Positions 9,230 to 18,530 of a stretch of 42,493 nucleotides of DNA are shown here, one piece after another (positions within the stretch are counted from its first letter, which is position 1; each line of letters starts with the position of its first letter). The notes under the pieces are model-generated. The model was not told where the DNA came from. It did not search any database and saw nothing but the letters and a program-made list of their open reading frames with translations. The stretch is from the NCBI GenBank assembly GCA_030609135.1, contig JAUWCU010000007.1, positions 1 through 42,493 on the forward strand, written 5' to 3'. The position numbers and the translations under genes were made by a program. Origin of the DNA: Candidatus Stahliibacteriota bacterium. Lineage in GTDB: Bacteria > Hydrothermota > Tepidihabitantia > SM23-42.

Positions 9230-10423
9230 ATGAACACAGGACTCTTTGTTCAACTACTCTTTGCCGTATTTTCTCTGGGTGTTCTTATAATTCTCATTGT
9301 CGCTTTGTCCAAAACGAAGAAAAAGACGAGAGTACTGAATAGCGTTGAAATTCTTGCTGATGAGCTGGACCGGCATAAAAAGGAGAATCTTCGTCTACGC
9401 GAAGAACTCAGGCGGATAGCTTCAGTGGATAACTTATTCTTTGCCTCTATGATAAGGCTTACTTCAAGACTTGATCCAGAAGACATTGCCAAAGAAATCA
9501 AGGACTTGTTGATCAATTGCCTTGATCCAAATGGAACGGCTGTTTTCCTTGCTGATCAGCGAAATAAAAGGCTTACTGTTGTTGCGCACCATGGGCTCAA
9601 TGACAATTGGTTGCCCAAACTCGTCTATGAACTGGATAATAAAAATAGAATGGGTAAGGTGGGTGTCAGTTTCAATGAAAAACATACCATTACCAGACAT
9701 GAATTTGCCATACTGGGTTTGACCGAACCCTTCCCTGTATTCGAACCTGACATCTGTTACCCTATTTTCTTTCAAAAGAAAAGGTTTGGAGTTATTGCCA
9801 TTATTCGTAAGAAGGATATGGATGAACGCGAGAAGAACCTATTAGGTGTTGTTGCGAGTATTGCTGGTGTTGCGCTCAACAATACCAGGAGTTTTGCAGA
9901 TATTACATCTACCGCACATACTGATCCACTGACAAAAATATACAATATCGGATACTTCAAGGAATTAATGATCAGCGAATTGGAACGTTCCAAGAGATTC
10001 CAACACCATCTTTCAGTATCCATTATCGACCTTGATAAATTTAAAGATTACAACGATACATATGGACACCAGGCTGGAGACCACCTTTTAATCCAATTAG
10101 CTCGGATTTTCGAAAAACATTTTTCAAAAACCGATACCGTTGCTCGGTACGGTGGTGATGAATTCATTGTTATGTGCCCTGAAATAAAAAAACAGGAAGC
10201 CGCCAGAATTATTAAAAACCTACTCCGTGATCTTGAGATGTATGATTTCACCCGTGGCACCAAGGAAGTCAAGGTAACTTTCTCGGCAGGTGTTTCTTCT
10301 TATCCAGATGATGCTACATCAACTGTAGAGCTCATCAGGTTAGCGGATGCTGCGCTCTATGAGGCAAAGGGAGCAGGTCGCAATACAGTCAAGGTATACC
10401 GTCCAAAGATTGAGAAGATTTAG
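9230..10423 (+). CDS. Membrane-anchored GAF-like + GGDEF diguanylate cyclase
   Basis: 397 aa; N-terminal TM, GAF-like middle, DPLTKIYNIGYF and RYGGDEF with an intact GGDEF motif. Confidence 0.92.
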   Translation: MNTGLFVQLLFAVFSLGVLIILIVALSKTKKKTRVLNSVEILADELDRHKKENLRLREELRRIASVDNLFFASMIRLTSRLDPEDIAKEIKDLLINCLDPNGTAVFLADQRNKRLTVVAHHGLNDNWLPKLVYELDNKNRMGKVGVSFNEKHTITRHEFAILGLTEPFPVFEPDICYPIFFQKKRFGVIAIIRKKDMDEREKNLLGVVASIAGVALNNTRSFADITSTAHTDPLTKIYNIGYFKELMISELERSKRFQHHLSVSIIDLDKFKDYNDTYGHQAGDHLLIQLARIFEKHFSKTDTVARYGGDEFIVMCPEIKKQEAARIIKNLLRDLEMYDFTRGTKEVKVTFSAGVSSYPDDATSTVELIRLADAALYEAKGAGRNTVKVYRPKIEKI

Positions 10424-10450
10424 TTATTAGACCCAACCCGAATTAGCAGA

Positions 10451-11596
10451 TTGATGCACAGTATTATCGAGAAAATTATTCAGACGGTAAGCGACTTAAA
10501 CGCTAAGCAAATCAGTCTAATGGAAGTCTGCGGTACTCATACAATGTCAATTGCCCGTTCTGGCATTAGAGCAATGATGCCCGAGCAATTGAGATTATTA
10601 TCGGGCCCTGGTTGTCCAGTTTGTGTTACTGCTCAAGATACCATCGATTACGCCGTGGCGCTTGCCCAAGAGAAGAACATTATTATCGTAACTTTCGGCG
10701 ATATGGTGCGCGTACCTGGTACCGTATCGAGCTTAGAACCTTATGCGCCAAAAGTTGTCTATTCACCCTTAGATGCCCTAAGTATTGCCGAAGCCAATAA
10801 GAACAAGGATATTGTCTTTATCGGCATTGGTTTTGAAGCCACGTCGCCAACAATTGCCGCGACTGTCCTGGCGGCTGAAACAAAAGGGATCAGTAACTTT
10901 TATGTTTTGCCGGCTTTTAAACTCATACCACCAGCCTTGGATTTCATTGCCCGCTCACCGCGCATAAATGTTCAGGGGTTTATTTTGCCAGGCCACGTGT
11001 CCGCGATAATCGGTACTAAACCTTATGAGTTTTTATCCAGACAGTACCACATGCCTGGTTGTGTCACCGGGTTTGAACCGATCGATATCCTGCGCGGCAT
11101 TCTGAATCTCGCAAAGCAATTGGCAAATAAAAAGGCAGACATTACTATTGAATATAGCAAGGTTGTTAAACCGGAAGGCAACCAGAAGGCACTCGAGATA
11201 TTATATACAGTTTGCGAACCATCCGATGCAAACTGGCGCGGTATTGGTTTGATTGAAAAATCAGGGCTGGTTTTTAAGGAACAATATCGCAAGTATGATG
11301 CATTGAAAAAATTTTCTGTAGAGGTGCCGAAATCGGTCATTCCCAGAGGGTGTATTTGCGGCAAAGTTCTGCTCGGGATAAGTCTGCCAGTCAAGTGCAA
11401 ATTGTTTGGCAAGAAATGTACTCCATTAACCCCGGTTGGCCCCTGCATGGTGTCATCTGAAGGCTCCTGTGCCGCTTACTACAAATATGGATATGGTTTA
11501 GAGGGCTTAAAGAGGGCGAAGAGAGGGCTCAAAAAGGGCGGAGAAAGAGCTAAAACAAGGGTAAAAAGGGGAGAAAGAGGGGTAAACAAGGGATAA
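10451..11596 (+). CDS. hypD: Hydrogenase expression/formation protein HypD with a basic C-terminal tail
   Basis: MEVCGTHTMSIARSGIRAMMPEQLRLLSGPGCPVCVT, FEPIDILRGI, IPRGCICGKVLLG. Start TTG 10451 or ATG 10454. Confidence 0.95.
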   Translation: MMHSIIEKIIQTVSDLNAKQISLMEVCGTHTMSIARSGIRAMMPEQLRLLSGPGCPVCVTAQDTIDYAVALAQEKNIIIVTFGDMVRVPGTVSSLEPYAPKVVYSPLDALSIAEANKNKDIVFIGIGFEATSPTIAATVLAAETKGISNFYVLPAFKLIPPALDFIARSPRINVQGFILPGHVSAIIGTKPYEFLSRQYHMPGCVTGFEPIDILRGILNLAKQLANKKADITIEYSKVVKPEGNQKALEILYTVCEPSDANWRGIGLIEKSGLVFKEQYRKYDALKKFSVEVPKSVIPRGCICGKVLLGISLPVKCKLFGKKCTPLTPVGPCMVSSEGSCAAYYKYGYGLEGLKRAKRGLKKGGERAKTRVKRGERGVNKG

Positions 11597-11603
11597 TAGA
11601 TAA

Positions 11604-12542
11604 GTGATGAAAAAGATTACAAAAGAATTGATTGAAGAATTTTATAATCTACTCTCGCCTTGTCGAATCTGTCCACGCGCATGCAAGGTTAAAAGGCTGG
11701 AACGCGAAATCGGTAATTGCAGTGCCGGGATAAAAGTTAAGACTTCATCATTTCATCAACATTTTGGCGAAGAGCCGCCGCTTGTAGGGAAACATGGTTC
11801 TGGAACAATTTTTTTCACGAATTGCAATTTGCATTGCGTATTTTGCCAAAATTATCAAATTAGTCAACTCGGCATGGGTCAAAAGACAACACTGGAAGAG
11901 CTTAGCGAAATGATGCTCAAGTTACAGAATCTGGGTTGCCACAACATAAATTTTGTGACACCGACGCCATGGGTGCCGCAGATTGTGAAGGCGCTGGCGA
12001 TTGCACAAGACAAGGGATTGAACATCCCCATTGTCTATAATTGCGGTGGTTATGAATCTCTTGAAACCCTTAAGTTGCTTGAAGGGGTCATTGATATCTA
12101 TATGCCTGATATTAAGTATGCTGATAACCAACATGCTGAAAAATATTCAATAGTGCCGGATTACTGGGATGTTGTCAGACCGGCACTGAAAGAAATGTAC
12201 CGACAGGTAGGTGATTTGAAAGTGGAAAATGGTATTGCCCAGCGAGGTCTTTTGATAAGACATCTTGTGTTGCCCAACAATATTGCCGGCAGCAGGAGAT
12301 GCTTTGAGTTCATCAGTCAACACCTTTCAGTTCATACTGTTGTGAATGTCATGGCGCAGTACTATCCAACCTATAAAGTCAATCAGTTTCCTGACATAAA
12401 TCGGCGCATTACTACCAAAGAATACAGACACGCTTTGATCGAATTAGAAAGATGCGGACTTGATGAGGGTTTCAGACAAACCATAGATACGATATTCAGA
12501 GTTAATGTGCCTGAATGGACTGATGATCTCAGTTCAGAATAA
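11604..12542 (+). CDS. Radical SAM protein, PflX-like (pyruvate formate-lyase activating enzyme homologue)
   Basis: 312 aa; N-terminal CRICPRACKV and radical-SAM TNCNLHCVFCQNYQIS (CxxxCxxC). Confidence 0.88.
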   Translation: MMKKITKELIEEFYNLLSPCRICPRACKVKRLEREIGNCSAGIKVKTSSFHQHFGEEPPLVGKHGSGTIFFTNCNLHCVFCQNYQISQLGMGQKTTLEELSEMMLKLQNLGCHNINFVTPTPWVPQIVKALAIAQDKGLNIPIVYNCGGYESLETLKLLEGVIDIYMPDIKYADNQHAEKYSIVPDYWDVVRPALKEMYRQVGDLKVENGIAQRGLLIRHLVLPNNIAGSRRCFEFISQHLSVHTVVNVMAQYYPTYKVNQFPDINRRITTKEYRHALIELERCGLDEGFRQTIDTIFRVNVPEWTDDLSSE

Positions 12543-13421
12543 GAGCATCATATCACCAAAAAACAACTGGATTATGAAACATAATCCAATAAATCCATAG
12601 AGTTGCCTATATCTTTTAACAAAACAGTGCACGTCTGAAGAGCCCATACTGGATTTCAAACATTTGTAGAAGATGACAAAATAAATCGGGTAGGTTATCA
12701 AAAGTACAATGTATAAGTATTGCGGGATGGTTTTTGTAAGCGAAAGAAAGATGAAATATATACAGGAAAGTGTGTAGAAAATAAAACCGATGATAAAGAT
12801 ATTTTTCTTACCAAATCTTACTGCATTAGTTCTGATATTTGCTCTCTTGTCAGAATCACAATCGCCTGCTTCATGAAAATGCTGTCCAGTGATACCTAAT
12901 AAGCCAAAATACATTCCAATTAACAGTCCTTGTGAAATACTCGGCGAAAAGACCAGCCAGCCGAGTAAGAAATCATTTACCGAGACAATAAAGAGAATCA
13001 CAAAAGAAGCTATTGGTACATTCTTTAAGAGTATTTTTGGATGCACATATAATATCCCCATGATAATATCAAAGAAGATAATAATAAGAAACTTCATATC
13101 CAGCATTGCATATAGGACAACGCTGATCCCAGCAAAGACAATCGAAAGAATCAGGAACTCGCGGTGAGATACGTGACCGGCAAGGAGCGGGGTTTTTGCC
13201 TTTGACCCATCCAACTTATCAAAACCATATCCGCCCCATTCATTGAATGCGTAACCGTGTGCCCACAAAAGAAAAAAGGCGAAGAAAGCATGTAGTATTT
13301 TGAAACCCGTGACCAGATTTAATTCTGGTAGAGCGATAAGGATTGCAATAACTGGTGCACCCGTGCGTACCGCGATTTCAAACCAGCGTATTGATTTGAT
13401 ATAATATCTCAATCGCTCCAT
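12534..13421 (-). CDS. UbiA-family prenyltransferase
   Basis: 295 aa multi-TM; NEWGGYGFDKLDG and AGDCDSDKRANIRTNAVRFGKKN. Confidence 0.85.
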   Translation of the reverse strand: MERLRYYIKSIRWFEIAVRTGAPVIAILIALPELNLVTGFKILHAFFAFFLLWAHGYAFNEWGGYGFDKLDGSKAKTPLLAGHVSHREFLILSIVFAGISVVLYAMLDMKFLIIIFFDIIMGILYVHPKILLKNVPIASFVILFIVSVNDFLLGWLVFSPSISQGLLIGMYFGLLGITGQHFHEAGDCDSDKRANIRTNAVRFGKKNIFIIGFIFYTLSCIYFIFLSLTKTIPQYLYIVLLITYPIYFVIFYKCLKSSMGSSDVHCFVKRYRQLYGFIGLCFIIQLFFGDMMLLF

Positions 13422-13431
13422 AGAAAACTAT

Positions 13432-15291
13432 CTAAAATATCCCTGATTTGCCTAAATCAACGATTTTTTCATCATAGATTCTGAAATACTCGGTTGATCT
13501 GTCGTGCCGCCATGCACCCGGTTTCAGGATGCGGTAGACCCTATAATGCGGGTTTGAGTATATCAGTTCAAAATGGTCCAGGTCCCCCGGTTGAAAATGT
13601 AATTTATAAGCAACACAGTCTTTATTTATAGTCAGATTGTGAGTACGGTATCTAATAGATTCAGAACCGCGCGCTAACACCATGTCAGCCTGATAGACAA
13701 AATAATCCGCGCCATAAGTCATGCAGAATTTATAGAACTCAGCTTCAGGCTCGAAGAGTTTATGTTCAAATAGCTTGACTTTCGTGGTCATATTCTTGGC
13801 TTCAAATTTAGGATGGAGTATTATTGACCGCTCTGTATAGTTGATTATTGATGGTCCGTAGGCAAAACTGGTCAACACGACCGCGTCTTCTGGAGTTAGA
13901 TTTCTGATATACTTAATAATCCCAAGTAGATAATTATGCTTTGGGCCAAGTATTTTTAGTGGTTGGTTAAAAAGGAGAAAAGCATTGATACATAAACACA
14001 ATATAAGGACAAGACGAATACCCTTTTTTGGAAATCGGAACACGTAGGCAGCTTGCAATGACAAAAACCAGATGAGAAAAGCATCTAACCTAATCAGCAA
14101 AAGATACAAGGGAAGAAATGCTGCAGTAAAGAAAAGAAAAAGCCCGTCGCATGTATTTATTGTTTTCTTGAAAAGTTTTCTTATATTTATGACGGTTCCG
14201 GCGAAGCCAACAATTAAAAGCGTACCGATAAAAATGGCGATTTCTTTGACCGAGGGGCTTGTAAAAGGTGAAACCCACATGACGAGAGTTTCCCAGGAGA
14301 GCTTTGCCGGATCATCAGGTCTTATGCCGAGATGCTTGATTTTTTCAAGCATGAGACCATAGACAAAACTGTATTCCGGGATTCTTGTGGTCGCAACAAG
14401 TATTGTCACCAAGATTGATATGCCGACAACCAGGAATAGCGATATTCTTTTCAGTAAAACATTTTTTTCCGGGATTAACATACTGAGAATAACGCCGTAA
14501 GACATGAGCATGGAAAAAGAAAACAAGAAACCGGCTGTTTGGAGTACTGGAACGAGCAAGCCGGCTAAGATGCTCATGCCCGCGATTACGCAAAATGGTT
14601 TTATATCTGTTGCCGGTACAAAAAATGCGATGGTAATAATGAACAATACGAATAGCGCATAGTAAAACTGGGTAAGGTGCCATGAACTCAGTGCGACAAA
14701 CAAGAACGCACCTGATAAAGCTGCATATGAATACTTCACAGTTTTGCTTGTCTTCACGGCACGTGCGAAGAAATATAAGTGGGTGAAAATTAACGGCAGC
14801 GCAAAATCTTGCAATTCAAAAGCGGGTGCGGTTACTGTGATATAGACTGCCGGCGTTAAGGCATAGAACATACATCCTAACAAACTCGAATTTTTACTTT
14901 TAGTTAATAGATATATTGACAGATAAAGAGGTATGATTGATAAAGAAGACCAGATTGAAATAAAGATAATAAGATAAAGGTGAAACGGCACAGTTTTTGG
15001 GACAAACAACCGATAGATATAACCCGAAGTAATCTCCAGGAGAACAGTTAGCCGACCTTGATATGCCAAGCCTTCAGGACATTGAGCTTTTTTGTCTGAT
15101 ATTGGCAGCCTGCCATTGGTTGCTATTAATCTGGCACTTCTTTGCTGGAGCGCTGATTCGGTCCAAAAGAACCCGGTATCGTCTTTCAGGTTGAAATTTT
15201 GACTACGGTAAACAGTCTGTATTTTAAACCCTACCATAAAAAGAAAAATAAGTGCAAGTAATAATCTTTGTTTTGTGATAATCTTATTCAC
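13432..15291 (-). CDS. Multi-TM membrane protein, possibly STT3/GT-C-like glycosyltransferase
   Basis: 619 aa with many TM segments; N-terminal LKDDTGFFWTESALQQRSARLIATNGRLP resembles the GT-C/STT3 first loop. Confidence 0.5.
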   Translation of the reverse strand: MNKIITKQRLLLALIFLFMVGFKIQTVYRSQNFNLKDDTGFFWTESALQQRSARLIATNGRLPISDKKAQCPEGLAYQGRLTVLLEITSGYIYRLFVPKTVPFHLYLIIFISIWSSLSIIPLYLSIYLLTKSKNSSLLGCMFYALTPAVYITVTAPAFELQDFALPLIFTHLYFFARAVKTSKTVKYSYAALSGAFLFVALSSWHLTQFYYALFVLFIITIAFFVPATDIKPFCVIAGMSILAGLLVPVLQTAGFLFSFSMLMSYGVILSMLIPEKNVLLKRISLFLVVGISILVTILVATTRIPEYSFVYGLMLEKIKHLGIRPDDPAKLSWETLVMWVSPFTSPSVKEIAIFIGTLLIVGFAGTVINIRKLFKKTINTCDGLFLFFTAAFLPLYLLLIRLDAFLIWFLSLQAAYVFRFPKKGIRLVLILCLCINAFLLFNQPLKILGPKHNYLLGIIKYIRNLTPEDAVVLTSFAYGPSIINYTERSIILHPKFEAKNMTTKVKLFEHKLFEPEAEFYKFCMTYGADYFVYQADMVLARGSESIRYRTHNLTINKDCVAYKLHFQPGDLDHFELIYSNPHYRVYRILKPGAWRHDRSTEYFRIYDEKIVDLGKSGIF

Positions 15292-15808
15292 CAGGGTTAA
15301 ACTTTTTCAGGTAATCATAAACCTTATCTGCGTTTTCAAAATCTCCAGTTTCAATATACAGCTTAGCTAAGTCTTCAAATGCGCTAACATAATAAGGGTT
15401 AAGCTGTACTGCCCGTCTAAGTGCAGTAATGGCATGGTGATATTCTTTGGCATTGCCGAGTATTTTGCCAAGGTTGTAAAATGCCCGGTAGGATTCAGGG
15501 TCGATATCTGTAACTTTGTGGTATTCATCTAATGCTTGTTCATATTTGTTTTGCCGTTCATATGCAAGAGCAAGATAAAAGTGAAATGGGGCAAAAGACG
15601 GTTGATAAGCAATGGCTGATTTAAAAGCCCTTTGTGCAAGGGGCAGAGAATCAAGCGACAGGAAACCCAGACCTTGTTTAAAATAAGTATCTGCGGGATA
15701 CGAGATCTTGGGGTTCTGGGGCTTTGAAGAAAAGGGTAGGTAAACCGCACAGATGAGCAGGATGATAATGAATAGACTGGTTGTGAAGTTTCTAATTGAT
15801 ATATTCAC
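15284..15808 (-). CDS. TPR-repeat protein with N-terminal TM anchor
   Basis: 174 aa; repeated YEQALDEYHKVTDIDPESYRAFYNLGKIL-type units. Overlaps the downstream membrane gene by 8 bp. Confidence 0.85.
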   Translation of the reverse strand: MNISIRNFTTSLFIIILLICAVYLPFSSKPQNPKISYPADTYFKQGLGFLSLDSLPLAQRAFKSAIAYQPSFAPFHFYLALAYERQNKYEQALDEYHKVTDIDPESYRAFYNLGKILGNAKEYHHAITALRRAVQLNPYYVSAFEDLAKLYIETGDFENADKVYDYLKKFNPGE

Positions 15809-15842
15809 AGGACACGGGGATGCTGGACCTTATGTTAGGTAA

Positions 15843-15880
15843 TAAAAAAAGTCCCGCCCGGATAAGGGCGGGACTTTTTT
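15843..15880. terminator. Bidirectional rho-independent terminator
   Basis: aaaaaagtcccgcccggataagggcgggactttttt, directly after the stop of the C25 protease gene. Confidence 0.95.
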
Positions 15881-15882
15881 GG

Positions 15883-18159
15883 TTAGTCTTTAATGAAAAC
15901 TACCTTCTGTACAGTCGATTCTTTCCCGGCGGTCAGTTCCAAGAAGTAAATACCAGACGAAACCGCATTGTGACCTTGCCAGGTCATAGTGTGTTTCCCG
16001 GCAGTTTTCCTATCGCTGGCAAGTGTTGATACAAGTTGGCCAGCAGTATTAAATAGTTTAAGTGAAATGTTTTGATCCCTGGCAATCGTATAAGTAATGT
16101 CTAATCGATCCTTAGCTGGATTTGGATACGGTGGCAAGAGCCCGAACACATAAGCTCCAGTGTTTACCCACTCGTTGACACCGATCAGGGTGACTATTGC
16201 ATAACCCTCATACTGTATATAGTCTTTTTTGGTTACCGTAATGAAAACCGTATCATGTTCTATCGCTAGATCAGTATTGAAACTGACAACCCCTGATGCA
16301 TTGGTGTAGCCGACATAATACATCGTATCTGTTTTACAACATAGACACACCATGGCATTTTGAACCGGTGCTCTTGTGTCAGTTACGGTTACCTCAAATA
16401 TTCCAGTGCCCAATGGGATCATTTCATTGTGCGTGCCAGTCAACACGTCAGGATAAAAAGAGTATTGGCACAGTTCCGGGTCACCAAAAAGTACACAACA
16501 GTTCATGCAGTGGAAGACATATTCATCGCCTGCTACATAAGGCGCACACCGGTCATTAACAGCACCAACAGTCCTACCAATATTATATGTACCATTATTG
16601 GTTAACTCATCATAAAACCAGATGCATTGCCATTCAGAACGTCCATAAGAGTCGATCGTACCATAGCCATGCCGGCTATTACCCCAAAATGCAACAGTAC
16701 CACCATTGGGGTTGTTCATCATATGTTCTACATAGCAGTCTCCACTGTGGTCAAGCTCGCCAATATTACAGCAGATTGCAGTAATAATACCGGTTAATGG
16801 CGGTGCATTTGTCAATGCATCAGCATTCGCATTGGTGTGGTAGTTGGTACCACCCCATTTATCCCAGGCGCCGTGAGCCGCGATATCAGTATAACCATAG
16901 CCAACATTGAATGAATCGCTTATTTCAGCGGTTGATAGCGGGATTAACTCGTCGTAGCGCTTGGCATCAAGCCATGATGTTGGGTCATACAAGGCGATAG
17001 TGTCGTTGACTGGACAACCATATCCACTCCACAGTAAGTAGGCGGGAAGGAATATCTTTTCATGGAAACACGTTGTGGGTGTCTCTTTTTCGTATTTGAG
17101 GACTTTGTTTACAAAGGTTGCTGCTTCAGCAGCACTGCCTATTGATGCCCTTCCAACATAAGCCTCAGTGTACCGGTCATCGTCATAATCAGCATACCAG
17201 AAGTCACTTGGCGTATTAGGGTCATCAACCGTATTCACTGCTTTCATCGGGAAAATACCCCAGTCACCTCCACACAAAAAGTAGAAGGTTCCATGATTTG
17301 TATTATAATCAATGATGAAGTTCCTGATTCTATCTTCATTGGTTGCGCCAGTATAATTAGCTAATATCCAGCTCTCAAGGAATATCTCAGTGGCAACCCC
17401 TTTTCTTGTTTTCCATTCTTTCAAGGGCTCGAAATATGACGCATACGCATCATCAACCATTATTGCATATTCAGGGTCGTCAAATGTCGGACCATCTTTA
17501 TCCATATTCATTGACCGTGCGTTTTCTCTTACTATTGGGCTCCATTGCTCAATATATTCCGGGTTTATTACCAATTTCCTGACCGCTTCTTTTTGATAAT
17601 CATACTCTTTTTTCCATATCGTCTCAGGTGGAATCTTACCGTGTTCATAGACTACTCTAAAGGTAATGTTCGTGTAAAGAAAGAGCTTGCCTGTTTTAGG
17701 TACATATTGAAGCGGATAGACTGCGATAGTCGCTATTCTGAAACCGCCTTTTGTTCCGATATGGGTAAGTTCAGCAAGTATTCCAGGGTATTCACTCGTA
17801 CCTGAGTAAACTTGTTTATCTGGTTCAATAAAGGGTTGGCTGTTAGGTACTGAGATTGGTTCAGGGATTTGCGCGGGTAATATATTATAATTACCCATGA
17901 TCCCTACTTTTTCTGAAGCAATGACTTCGACGCGTTTGACCGTCGCGCTGGCAGGTATGAGCACTAAGAGAGGTTTCACAGCTAATTCCGGTTCACTGAT
18001 AGCGGTCATTGGTGTGCAACCCTTTAATCGGACGATATCATAGCCGTTATACTCTTTGAACTGAAGATGTTGTATGGAGAATGACACACTTTGGTTGAGC
18101 TCGCTGCTGAACAGGAAAAAAGGGATTAGGAAAAGGAGAACACAGTATTTCTTTGACAT
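15883..18159 (-). CDS. Secreted gingipain-like (C25) cysteine protease with T9SS-type C-terminal sorting domain
   Basis: YTDIAAHGAWDKWGG (His) and GIITAICCNIGELD (Cys), CVLFGDPELC, C-terminal PPYPNPAKDRLDITY...SSGIYFLELTAGKESTVQKVVFIK. SD AAAGGAGG supports ATG 18159 rather than 18177. Confidence 0.9.
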   Translation of the reverse strand: MSKKYCVLLFLIPFFLFSSELNQSVSFSIQHLQFKEYNGYDIVRLKGCTPMTAISEPELAVKPLLVLIPASATVKRVEVIASEKVGIMGNYNILPAQIPEPISVPNSQPFIEPDKQVYSGTSEYPGILAELTHIGTKGGFRIATIAVYPLQYVPKTGKLFLYTNITFRVVYEHGKIPPETIWKKEYDYQKEAVRKLVINPEYIEQWSPIVRENARSMNMDKDGPTFDDPEYAIMVDDAYASYFEPLKEWKTRKGVATEIFLESWILANYTGATNEDRIRNFIIDYNTNHGTFYFLCGGDWGIFPMKAVNTVDDPNTPSDFWYADYDDDRYTEAYVGRASIGSAAEAATFVNKVLKYEKETPTTCFHEKIFLPAYLLWSGYGCPVNDTIALYDPTSWLDAKRYDELIPLSTAEISDSFNVGYGYTDIAAHGAWDKWGGTNYHTNANADALTNAPPLTGIITAICCNIGELDHSGDCYVEHMMNNPNGGTVAFWGNSRHGYGTIDSYGRSEWQCIWFYDELTNNGTYNIGRTVGAVNDRCAPYVAGDEYVFHCMNCCVLFGDPELCQYSFYPDVLTGTHNEMIPLGTGIFEVTVTDTRAPVQNAMVCLCCKTDTMYYVGYTNASGVVSFNTDLAIEHDTVFITVTKKDYIQYEGYAIVTLIGVNEWVNTGAYVFGLLPPYPNPAKDRLDITYTIARDQNISLKLFNTAGQLVSTLASDRKTAGKHTMTWQGHNAVSSGIYFLELTAGKESTVQKVVFIKD

Positions 18160-18174
18160 ATTCTTACCTCCTTT

Positions 18175-18196
18175 CATTCAGGGACATACCTGAATG
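18175..18196. promoter_or_regulatory. Perfect hairpin immediately upstream of the protease SD
   Basis: cattcagg-gacata-cctgaatg: 8-bp stem next to AAAGGAGG on the - strand. Confidence 0.65.
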
Positions 18197-18256
18197 TTTC
18201 TATATTATGTATCTCACATGTTATTAATACGAACAAACCTGTTACATCTACACTTA

Positions 18257-18284
18257 AGTTTAGCGAAAACAAATCATTTGTCAA
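18257..18284 (-). promoter_or_regulatory. Sigma70-like promoter of the secreted C25 protease
   Basis: TTGACA-N16-TAAACT on the - strand. Confidence 0.6.
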
Positions 18285-18439
18285 GGGGTTTATGTAAGAT
18301 TTCTGAAAAAGACCAGAAATCTTCGATTACAATGATTCCTACAAGATTACAACGATGATAATCGCTCTTGTGATTACAGTGATGGCACAGATTACAGAGA
18401 TAAAAATTTGACCCCATTAGACTGGCTCTGTGCTAAGTG

Positions 18440-18467
18440 TTGACTTTGCCTGAATTATGAATATGCT
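18440..18467 (+). promoter_or_regulatory. Sigma70-like promoter of sucCD
   Basis: TTGACT-N16-TATGCT. Confidence 0.65.
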
Positions 18468-18470
18468 ATG

Positions 18471-18497
18471 GTGTATTTTTGATGTTCAAAAATACAC
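18471..18497 (+). promoter_or_regulatory. 27-bp perfect dyad at the expected sucC transcription start
   Basis: GTGTATTTTTGA-tgt-TCAAAAATACAC, 12-bp perfect arms. Confidence 0.75.
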
Positions 18498-18530
18498 TCA
18501 AGACTTTTAGATATTTACCATCAAGGAGGT

